The position numbers and the translations under genes are program-made. Of a stretch of 64,000 nt of DNA, positions 56,814-64,000 are shown in pieces (the first letter of the stretch is position 1; each line of letters begins with the position of its first letter). The notes below the pieces were generated by a model, which was given only the letters and a program-made list of their open reading frames with translations, was not told the origin of the DNA and ran no database searches. The DNA is from CAZPDM01 sp964585305 (GTDB taxonomy: Bacteria; Planctomycetota; Uabimicrobiia; Uabimicrobiales; JABWCH01), in the NCBI GenBank assembly GCA_964585305.1, contig CAZPDM010000010.1:12722-76721 (forward strand), given 5' to 3'.

Positions 56814-59777
56814 TTAGGGATTAACAACTCTCAAGTTGGGTTGAACCATAATCGTAAATGAGTTTGTAGAGCCTATGAGTGTCATAGTTAGTTCGGTCGG
56901 GAATTTTATTCTTTGCAACATGGCAAAGAATGAAGCCAATCCACTAGCATCTCCAGAAAGTTGAAGAGTTTTTGAATTTCCGACCAGAGAAAATGTTTCG
57001 CCAAGTACTTGTAACTTCATACGATTGTTATTGAGATTACGCATAAGTTCTGGATAGGCTTTTTCAGCTTTTTTAGGTAAGTTAATTTTCAATTCTTTAA
57101 GTTGATCAAGAGTAATGATATCTGGTTGAATTGTAGCTTTTTGCTCATCACGCTCGTAAAGAATGATGCTCTCTTCTAAAGGAATTGAGACAGTATTGAT
57201 TCCTTCAAGTAGTATTACTCCGCGTAATTCCAGAGGAAATTCGCTTTTATTTATTCCCCAAAATTTATCTGGGTCTTTAATACTGCATACATCATTTGTT
57301 GTAAGTGTTCTGCGATGTATTCCAGAAAGACTGCAAACCAAATTTAATTTAGCGGCATCAGGTTTATTTATTGGGGAAAGAGAAAGAACAATACGACTGT
57401 ATTCTTCAGGTATTTTTCCAGAAAGCATTTCAATATCAATTTTATCCTGATGGTTGATAATATAATATCTTAAAGGAGCAAATTGTAATGATTCGGGGAT
57501 CATAATCTCATAGGGGTTTTTAATATTGATATTATACTTTCGAGTTCCATAAGCAGTACTTACAACTAAAGGTAGCGAGTATTGGGAATTATTACCATCC
57601 GGAGACTGAAATGGTATGGGACCAAAAGTTGCAATAATTCCTTTTAGATCTGGTAAGCATTCTACATAAGAAGCAGGATAACTTCCAAGAAATACAGATG
57701 TATTCCGCCACAAATTATGGCCTTCAACAATCAATGTCGAAGATTCTTGATTTGCCAAAATAGGATTAGGAGTAACATTTAAAATCAATGGTTCTCGAAG
57801 AGAGAACCCATGGTTTTCCATTACATAGTCTAATGCAGCAGAAGATTTTGCGGGCAAAGCAACATGAATTTTACTCAATGGTAGAATTCCTTCAATTTCG
57901 CGATGCCGCCAATTTTCCCATTCGGAGCGAGGAACAGTTTTCATTCTTTGGTATTCTTGATGAATGCCAATTTGAGCATCTAAATTATAAAGTCTTTGGA
58001 CACCATTTTTAGTTCCAAACCAACTTATAATAGGAGGCCATTCTGGCCCTTTACTATAACATATCCAATTTTTTTGGACATAAAGTGTAAGATATTCGTA
58101 AAAACTAGGCAAAACAACAAATGCGCGAACTGTATGATATTCTGGTTTATGCAAAAATTCTACTTTAACATCTGTTGCACTTTGTTGAATATTAAAACGT
58201 GGTCCAAAAAGCCAACCAAATGTTTGCGTTCCTTTGCAAAATCCAACAATTAAAGGTTTTCTTAAAATTGTATTAAAAAATTCTTGCGCCCGACGAATAT
58301 ATTTTGCAAATTCATCAATTTTGCTGCCATCACTTAAAATTGTGCTGATTTCAAAGAGCATATCTAAAAGATTTTCTTTTGTAGCTACATCCGAAATATT
58401 TTGCACATATTCTTTTGGGGTAACAGCGTACGTATAAATTTTGCAATTTTTTCGCATTTCTTGTAAGAGCTTTTCTATCTCGCCTTGAATTACTCTAATT
58501 TCTTCTTCTGTATATGCTTCAGGATTCTTTGTATAGTCATAAGCGTATATACGATAAAAAACTTCCTGCCGCAAAGCATTTACTTCTTGCACACGAAATT
58601 TCATATACCTAGATAAAACACGCTGATATTTGTTAGATACATAATTTTTAATAGCAGATCTCAAAATCTTTTCTTCTAACTCTAACAAATTTCCCGATAT
58701 GTTTTGGGCATTTTGCATGGGCAAAAGTAAATTTTGTAAACGTTCTGGAGTTGGCATTTCCATTGGGAAATTAGTATTTTGTAAATTTCCAGCACTTGAT
58801 TGCAGTAAACTTTGTTTATTTGATTCTATTTCTTGATATAAATCAAAACGTTCTTCTTCTGTCAGTACATCTGAATTAGGATGAAGTAAAGTTTCTTTAA
58901 ATCGCTTTGTTAAGGAAATAATTTCTTCCGGAATTTTTTTATTGATAGCTTGTACTAACATTGAATGAAATCTTTTCCAATCTACTGGTTCTGGTTCAAC
59001 TCCAAAAGTAACTTCTGCAAAAGCATCTTTTTCTGTATCAGCTCCAGGAAGTACACTAATATCAAACTTCAAGAGATATACAGTATTTCCAAATTTATCA
59101 GAAATATCATCAAGCAAGTTCTCTTGACGCGCTGAGTTTACAGCATCTCGATAAGCTAGCATATCTCGAAATTTATCAACCGAAGTATTTTCTGAACGAG
59201 ATACCCATGCTTCAGTAGGATCGATATCTGGCAAATAGCTGCTATCTAGCCTTCCACTACTGTTACTTAATGCTTTGGGAGAAATTGTCATAGCAGTTGT
59301 ATTGGGGATTGTAGCAGTTGTTGGAGTTGTCGTTTCGCCAGTTTTTTGTCCATTTGCAATTTCTTGTTTCACTTGTTGTGATTGTAGTTGTTGCATTAAA
59401 TCTGCCTGTTCTTGCGCTCGTTTAATATCTGCAACTCGGCTTTTAATTTCTGCTTTTCTAATGGGTTGCCATTCTTGATCTTCTTGATAGCCGCTTAATA
59501 CTCTTTTTAAAACCTGCAATCTAGTTTCACGTTGAGCTTGAAACCCTTGGCCAACTTCATTCATTTTTCTTTCGCTAAGTTGATTTTTAAGCCATTCGGC
59601 TTCTTCATTTCTAAAAGAAAGCAAGCGTTCTTGAGTCCAAATTTCCGGAGACTCAACAGATATGTAACCATTAGAATAAATAGAACTTTCTATGTCTCCC
59701 ATAGTTAGCACACTGCTACATCCCATAAGAGCAAGTGCAATAGTAATAAACCAAAGGATTTTACATAGTGATTTCAT
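56814..59777 (-). CDS. large lipoprotein, unknown function
   Basis: The protein has 987 residues. The N-terminus is a lipoprotein signal (FITIALALMGC, lipobox LMGC). The chain alternates helical coiled stretches (60-150, 290-500) with beta-rich parts after about 570, including IPT/TIG-like wording (NVTPNPILANQESSTLIVEGHNLWRNTSVFLG, about 700-735), which suggests an Ig-like fold. A Gly/Ser-poor C-terminal beta segment ends the protein. I know no family. The outer leaflet or periplasm is likely. AAAGGG lies five bases before the ATG. The gene stands alone between two terminators, so it is probably a single-gene transcript. Confidence 0.65.
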   Translation of the reverse strand: MKSLCKILWFITIALALMGCSSVLTMGDIESSIYSNGYISVESPEIWTQERLLSFRNEEAEWLKNQLSERKMNEVGQGFQAQRETRLQVLKRVLSGYQEDQEWQPIRKAEIKSRVADIKRAQEQADLMQQLQSQQVKQEIANGQKTGETTTPTTATIPNTTAMTISPKALSNSSGRLDSSYLPDIDPTEAWVSRSENTSVDKFRDMLAYRDAVNSARQENLLDDISDKFGNTVYLLKFDISVLPGADTEKDAFAEVTFGVEPEPVDWKRFHSMLVQAINKKIPEEIISLTKRFKETLLHPNSDVLTEEERFDLYQEIESNKQSLLQSSAGNLQNTNFPMEMPTPERLQNLLLPMQNAQNISGNLLELEEKILRSAIKNYVSNKYQRVLSRYMKFRVQEVNALRQEVFYRIYAYDYTKNPEAYTEEEIRVIQGEIEKLLQEMRKNCKIYTYAVTPKEYVQNISDVATKENLLDMLFEISTILSDGSKIDEFAKYIRRAQEFFNTILRKPLIVGFCKGTQTFGWLFGPRFNIQQSATDVKVEFLHKPEYHTVRAFVVLPSFYEYLTLYVQKNWICYSKGPEWPPIISWFGTKNGVQRLYNLDAQIGIHQEYQRMKTVPRSEWENWRHREIEGILPLSKIHVALPAKSSAALDYVMENHGFSLREPLILNVTPNPILANQESSTLIVEGHNLWRNTSVFLGSYPASYVECLPDLKGIIATFGPIPFQSPDGNNSQYSLPLVVSTAYGTRKYNINIKNPYEIMIPESLQFAPLRYYIINHQDKIDIEMLSGKIPEEYSRIVLSLSPINKPDAAKLNLVCSLSGIHRRTLTTNDVCSIKDPDKFWGINKSEFPLELRGVILLEGINTVSIPLEESIILYERDEQKATIQPDIITLDQLKELKINLPKKAEKAYPELMRNLNNNRMKLQVLGETFSLVGNSKTLQLSGDASGLASFFAMLQRIKFPTELTMTLIGSTNSFTIMVQPNLRVVNP

Positions 59778-59903
59778 AATACCCTTTTAAGAAAAATTAA
59801 ATTATTCTGTGTGTGAATAAAAGAAACTGCTAACATAGACAATGCGAATAAAAAATTTATTCAAGCATTTATCAATTTTATAGCTCAAAAAATTTTAAAC
59901 AAA

Positions 59904-59942
59904 CAAAAAACCTTTGCCATTTTTTTGGCAAAGGTTTTTTTG
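59904..59942. terminator. terminator after the lysine aminotransferase gene
   Basis: AAAAAACCTTTGCCA pairs with TGGCAAAGGTTTTTT (59905-59940) with a T-rich loop. Its A/T ends allow termination on either strand; on the minus strand it closes the gene ending at 59944. Confidence 0.88.
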
Positions 59943-59943
59943 T

Positions 59944-61317
59944 TTAGGCTTTTAATTCTTTGATAGAATTACGAATAATATTAACGCCTTCTTGAACTTC
60001 TGCTTGTGTAATTGTAAGTGGTGGACGGAATCGTATGGAGCGTTCGCCGCATCCAAGAATAATGACTCCATTTTTCAGCATAATATCAACGAATTTTCCA
60101 CGAATTTCTTTACTTGGCAAATCAAAAGCACACATCAAACCACGACCGCGAGCATTAGTTACAAAATTAGGAAATTCTTTTGTAAGATTTCCAAGTTCAG
60201 AAACAAGAAATGCTCCAACATTCTTTGCATTATCTACGAGTTTATCTTCGTGAATAATTTCAAGATATTTCTTTGCACGTACCATATCATTAAGAGAACC
60301 GCCCCAAGTAGAATTGATACGACTTGAAACATGGAAAACATTTCCTGGGATTTCATCAATACGACCGCTGCTCATAAAACCACATACTTGCATTTTTTTA
60401 CCAAAAGCAATCATATCTGGCATGACCAATTGTTGCGATACCCACATAGAACCAGTTAAAGCAACTCCACATTGAACTTCATCAAAAATCAACATGCAAT
60501 CGTTTTCTAAAGTAAGCTCACGAAGTTTCATTAAAAATTCTTTGCGGAAATGATTATCGCCGCCTTCGCCTTGGATTGGTTCTATAATAAGAGCAGCAAT
60601 ATCATCTTTATTTTTTGCAAAAGCTTCTTTGATTTGAGCAATAGCTTCGGCTTCTACTTTTTCAAGTTCTGCCAATCTTTCAGAAGTCAGAGGGAATTCT
60701 ACTTTAGGATTGATAATACGCGGCCAAGAAAATTTAGGGAAGAAATCAGTTTTAGTAGGATCAGTATTGGTAAGAGAAAGAGTATAACCACTACGTCCAT
60801 GGAAAGCTTGTTTAAAATGAATAACTTGTGTTCCTAGTTCTCTTGTATAACCTTTTTGGAAGTTTTTGCGAACTTTCCAATCAAATGCAGCTTTAAGAGC
60901 ATTTTCAACACCTAGCGTTCCACCTGCGATAAAAAATACATACTTCATTTCTGGTGGCATTGCTAATCTGCGAAAAGTATCAACAAATTCGCCCATTTCT
61001 ACACAATAAATATCAGATTGTGTAGGATTTACAATACTAGCATAATCTAGCTTTTCTAAAAAAGCTTTATCTGCCCATACTTTAGGATGGTTTGCACCAA
61101 TGGGAGCAGAAGCAACAAAAGTAAAGAAATCTAGCAATTTTCTTTGGGATTTTGCATCATAAAGCCAAGATCCTAAACTTTTACGAAGATCAATAATAGG
61201 ATCAAGACCATCAACCAACATAGCTTTTGCAAGCACTTGGCGAAGATTTTCTGGTGTAACTGCATTTGATTCTGTCGAATTGCAGCAACATCCGCAAGAT
61301 TTTTTTTCATCAGACAT
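59944..61317 (-). CDS. lat: L-lysine 6-aminotransferase
   Basis: A PLP fold-type I class III aminotransferase of 457 residues. The ATG at 61317 (GAGG before) is used; a TTG at 61323 is possible. Family wording is strong: FFTFVASAPIGANHPKVW, IAGGTLGVENALKAAFDWK, FKQAFHGRSGYTLSLTNTDPTKTDFFPKFSWPRI, ALIIEPIQGEGGDNHFR, LIFDEVQCG and the PLP Lys in IAFGKKMQVCGFMS. These match lysine 6-aminotransferase, which converts lysine and 2-oxoglutarate to allysine and glutamate, feeding lysine catabolism or piperideine-6-carboxylate. The N-terminus MSDEKKSCGCCCNSTES is unusually Cys-rich. No dehydrogenase for allysine is adjacent. Confidence 0.9.
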   Translation of the reverse strand: MSDEKKSCGCCCNSTESNAVTPENLRQVLAKAMLVDGLDPIIDLRKSLGSWLYDAKSQRKLLDFFTFVASAPIGANHPKVWADKAFLEKLDYASIVNPTQSDIYCVEMGEFVDTFRRLAMPPEMKYVFFIAGGTLGVENALKAAFDWKVRKNFQKGYTRELGTQVIHFKQAFHGRSGYTLSLTNTDPTKTDFFPKFSWPRIINPKVEFPLTSERLAELEKVEAEAIAQIKEAFAKNKDDIAALIIEPIQGEGGDNHFRKEFLMKLRELTLENDCMLIFDEVQCGVALTGSMWVSQQLVMPDMIAFGKKMQVCGFMSSGRIDEIPGNVFHVSSRINSTWGGSLNDMVRAKKYLEIIHEDKLVDNAKNVGAFLVSELGNLTKEFPNFVTNARGRGLMCAFDLPSKEIRGKFVDIMLKNGVIILGCGERSIRFRPPLTITQAEVQEGVNIIRNSIKELKA

Positions 61318-61546
61318 AATCAATTCCTCAAATTCTAAACTAGCGATTTCTCGCAGATACTTAACTTATAAAATAAAAAATAATTTTCTAAAAAATAAGC
61401 TATTACATCTTTCTTTTTAGAAAGATATAAAGCTATAAAAATATTTTAACAAAATTTTTTTTTTACGCAAATAAATTTTTACAACTTTGCTCAGAAATAT
61501 TGGAAAGCTGCAAAAATATTGAGAAAATAGATATTACCTATAAAAA

Positions 61547-62323
61547 TTATGGTATAATCTTTTGCAAAATTTGTACAATAGTTGGCATGATATAAATAAT
61601 CGATATTATTATAAGTTGAATTCCTAATATGCCAAGCTCTTGAGAATACCAATGTTGGGTAAGAGGAAGTATTTCCCATCCTAATCCCAACCATATTAAA
61701 CCAGTAATTCTTTCAAGATGAAGCATAATTGCTAAGACAATTACCATAATCCAAACTAAACTACGGCTAGAGTTATAGGTAGAAAAAATAGCAAAACATC
61801 CCAATAAAGCTGCGGATGATAGCACCCAATGGAATATCTGAGCACTTTTCTCCCAATCCCAATCTATATAAAGCCATAAGTGTAATGCTAAAAATATTGC
61901 TTCGGACAAAAGAATGAGGATAATATATAATGTTTGTCCTTGAAATAATCTAGGAAATCCTAATATTCTGATCCCTTCTGTTGGTATAAACCAAAGAAGT
62001 ATTCCAAGAAAAACTATCATCATCCAATACGGGCTTAATTGGGATATATCATCACTACAATTAAAAATTTGTTTGCCTAAAAAAGTCAGCCCATTTGAAC
62101 AGGACCAATACCAAACAAGTAATGCAAAGGAATGTAAAAAAACAATCGAGCTATTTGGAAAAAAATAGTTAAGCCAAATATAATGACCTAAAACTGCTAA
62201 TGCTGCTGTAACAGATTCTATCCAATATCCAGTTTGATTTTCTATATAATATTCTTCAATGAAAATTCTGATACAAACAAGCAAAACTGCTAAAATAGCA
62301 AAAAGGAGAGAAATTCCTAGCAT
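61547..62323 (-). CDS. multi-pass membrane protein, unknown
   Basis: The protein (258 residues) has about eight hydrophobic segments (2-18, 33-52, 62-78, 98-114, 132-150, 165-180, 190-215, 232-254) joined by very short loops. I see no family motif. It lies 44 bases downstream of the Ser/Thr kinase gene and on the same strand, with GGGGAG before its ATG, so the two are probably co-transcribed. It could be a partner or target of the kinase, which is itself membrane-anchored, but that is inference. Confidence 0.6.
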   Translation of the reverse strand: MLGISLLFAILAVLLVCIRIFIEEYYIENQTGYWIESVTAALAVLGHYIWLNYFFPNSSIVFLHSFALLVWYWSCSNGLTFLGKQIFNCSDDISQLSPYWMMIVFLGILLWFIPTEGIRILGFPRLFQGQTLYIILILLSEAIFLALHLWLYIDWDWEKSAQIFHWVLSSAALLGCFAIFSTYNSSRSLVWIMVIVLAIMLHLERITGLIWLGLGWEILPLTQHWYSQELGILGIQLIIISIIYIMPTIVQILQKIIP

Positions 62324-62367
62324 AGCGTCTCCCCAATAAATTTTTTTTATGATATGGGAATAGAGTG

Positions 62368-63936
62368 CTATTTTGAAATTTGATTAAGCAAATATGACCC
62401 ACATAGTAAACCTAGAATTATAGCTAATACTGCAATCAATACTAACCAATGATTATGTCTAAACCAACGTTTAATTTTGCGCCACCAAAGAGGTGCTTCA
62501 CTCATGTTAATCGGCTGTCCATCTAAATATTTTTCAAGATCATCCGCCATAAGTTCGCAATTTTTATATCGATCTTCTAATTCTTTTGCCATAGCCTGTG
62601 CAATAATATATTCTATCTCTTTTGGTAAATTTTGCACAATTTTACTAGGTGGAATAGGATCATCATTATTTATTTTATGATATAGTTCAATACTAGAACG
62701 ACCTAAAAAAGGCAATTGTTTTGTTACCATTTCATACAATACTACACCCAATGCCCATATATCTGTTTGCGTACCAATATTTTCATTTTCGCCGCGTGTT
62801 TGTTCTGGTGCCATATAAAATGGAGTCCCAATAATTGTATCGCTTTTTGTTAAACGACTATGAGTATCCATAATTTTTGCTAAACCAAAATCTGTTACTT
62901 GTGGATGGCCTTCTTGATCGATTAAAATATTTGCTGGCTTTATATCTCGGTGAATAATCCCATGTTTGTGTGCATATTCAATAGCTCGGATCAATTCAAG
63001 TTCAATGTTTAAAAAATCATCAAGATCGATATTTTTGCTTTCTTTTATTAGATCGCTAAGCGGAACGCCATCAATAAAATCCATAGAAATATAATGTCGA
63101 TCTTCAAATTGGCCTACATCATAAATGCCCACAATATTCGGATGCTTTAATCGCCCAGCAGCTTCAGCTTCTCGCAAAAAGCGTTTAATGCGATCTTGCG
63201 AATCATCTTCATCATGCAATACTTTTAATGCGACAATTTGATCGAGTTCAATATGTTTTGCTTTATACACAGTTCCCATACCACCACTGGCAATTTCTTC
63301 TAAAATTTCATATTTACCAAAATTACCAGATAATGATTTTCCGCGGCGTTTTTTAATTACTGTCCCTCGTTTAGCAGCATCAGGAGATTTTAAATCAGCA
63401 ATAGTTTTTTGAATGCCAGTTTTAACTTTAGTGCCTGCAGTTTCTGTATCACGTCCAGGGGAATGAAAAATTCCTGACAAGCGTTCTTGTCCTCTTGCTA
63501 AAGCTAAAATTCGACGACGATAATAAATTTTTTCAGCAGCTCGTTTTAAATCAATAAAAATATTGGCAGGAATTTTACCATCCCGCAATAATGCTTCTGA
63601 AACTGCTAATCCACTAGATTTTTGGGTAACTCGACGTTGGTATTCATTTACTAATTCTGGGGTAACTAGTTTTCTTCTTATAATCAATTGGCATAAGATA
63701 GAATCTAATTGTGCAAGAGAACCTAAAGGTTCATCTTTTTCCAATAGTTTCTTTACACACATAATTAAACCTTTGCCTTCTTCTTCGCCAATCATTTTTT
63801 CGTCTAATATAATTTGTATTAAAGATTTGGGCGAATTTTCATCCCACTTAAGCAAAAGATTTGAAAGTTGTTGAAAAGAAACTGTTCCATCTGTTAATAA
63901 TAATTTTGATACTAGATAATCTTCTCGCTTAGCCAT
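62368..63936 (-). CDS. membrane-anchored Ser/Thr protein kinase (PknB-like)
   Basis: Residues 1-150 of this 522-residue protein form a helical N-terminal domain with repeated L-x(2)-KLVTPELVNEYQ-like units typical of planctomycete kinases. A complete kinase domain follows: GGMGTVYKA loop (218-226), Lys238 in VALKVL, HRDIKPAN with Asp331, DFG 349-351, and GTPFYMAPEQ. A C-terminal transmembrane helix (about 497-517, LVLIAVLAIILGLLCGSYLL) leaves only a few residues outside, so there is no periplasmic sensor. This active kinase could phosphorylate partners of the FHA-pseudokinase protein at 18622-21267, although no sequence evidence links them. GGAAAAAAT precedes the ATG. Confidence 0.92.
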   Translation of the reverse strand: MAKREDYLVSKLLLTDGTVSFQQLSNLLLKWDENSPKSLIQIILDEKMIGEEEGKGLIMCVKKLLEKDEPLGSLAQLDSILCQLIIRRKLVTPELVNEYQRRVTQKSSGLAVSEALLRDGKIPANIFIDLKRAAEKIYYRRRILALARGQERLSGIFHSPGRDTETAGTKVKTGIQKTIADLKSPDAAKRGTVIKKRRGKSLSGNFGKYEILEEIASGGMGTVYKAKHIELDQIVALKVLHDEDDSQDRIKRFLREAEAAGRLKHPNIVGIYDVGQFEDRHYISMDFIDGVPLSDLIKESKNIDLDDFLNIELELIRAIEYAHKHGIIHRDIKPANILIDQEGHPQVTDFGLAKIMDTHSRLTKSDTIIGTPFYMAPEQTRGENENIGTQTDIWALGVVLYEMVTKQLPFLGRSSIELYHKINNDDPIPPSKIVQNLPKEIEYIIAQAMAKELEDRYKNCELMADDLEKYLDGQPINMSEAPLWWRKIKRWFRHNHWLVLIAVLAIILGLLCGSYLLNQISK

Positions 63937-64000
63937 ATTTTTTCCAATTTCATAAAAATTAGAGAATTTTTGTGTTTTTTTTACAAATAAAAAGTTTTAG

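Overview
The window is AT-rich (about one third G+C), densely coded DNA from a Gram-negative bacterium. Lipid A genes (lpxA, lpxK), a secretin, lipoproteins and an outer-membrane barrel candidate show an outer membrane. Eukaryote-like Ser/Thr kinases with planctomycete-style architecture, FHA and BatA/von Willebrand proteins, a fused acetoacetyl-CoA reductase and many large unknown coiled-coil proteins point to the PVC/Planctomycetota side of the tree, possibly a low-GC lineage of the Uabimicrobium type. That placement is inference, because no rRNA or ribosomal gene lies here. I see no tRNA, rRNA, CRISPR array, transposase or phage gene. Genes sit in short co-directional runs separated by clear hairpin terminators, several of them bidirectional.

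Layout. 1-3048 (+): a molybdenum-hydroxylase accessory group (cyclic 2,3-DPG synthetase-like, MocA-like, YqeB-like) and a LolD-type ATPase. 3049-11485: membrane and signalling proteins, including a pentapeptide-repeat protein ending in a K+-channel-like pore, a TgpA-like transglutaminase and a Ser/Thr kinase. 11547-15999: a polyhydroxyalkanoate operon (phaC, thiolase, DUF35-SDR reductase fusion) behind a good sigma70-type promoter with two operator-like palindromes. 16097-21267 (-): TlpA-like thioredoxin, BatA-like vWA protein and an FHA-pseudokinase-FHA protein. 21577-27949 (+): a PD-(D/E)XK-like protein, a CoA-transferase, a membrane-anchored NYN protein and holA. 27982-31010: lysS and a beta-barrel candidate. 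31011-33379: a TRAP permease and a SelW/Rdx-type selenoprotein read through an in-frame UGA.

33447-44698 (-): a coiled-coil FGE-like protein, an HTH-TM-HlyD fusion, lpxK, a HAD phosphatase, a secretin, lpxA and a degenerate graspetide-type ATP-grasp protein. 44975-49016 (+): a hexapeptide acyltransferase, an esterase, a tandem-repeat exported protein, a structured intergenic region and ruvA. 49063-52195 (-): a HisF2/HisH2 pair and a ZomB-like GT-C gene broken by a frameshift. 52624-56718 (+): a potABCD polyamine operon. 56814-63936 (-): a large lipoprotein, lysine 6-aminotransferase, a membrane protein and a Ser/Thr kinase.

Three themes recur. Selenium and molybdenum: YqeB-type accessory genes plus a UGA-containing SelW homologue in one window. 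Pseudoenzymes: a kinase without catalytic Asp or DFG, an ATP-grasp without its Glu/Asn metal ligands, and a HisF without Asp11. Modular fusions: DUF35-SDR, HTH-HlyD, pentapeptide-channel and coiled-coil-FGE. The strongest single observation is the selenoprotein at 32894-33379, which a standard ORF caller truncates at the UGA.
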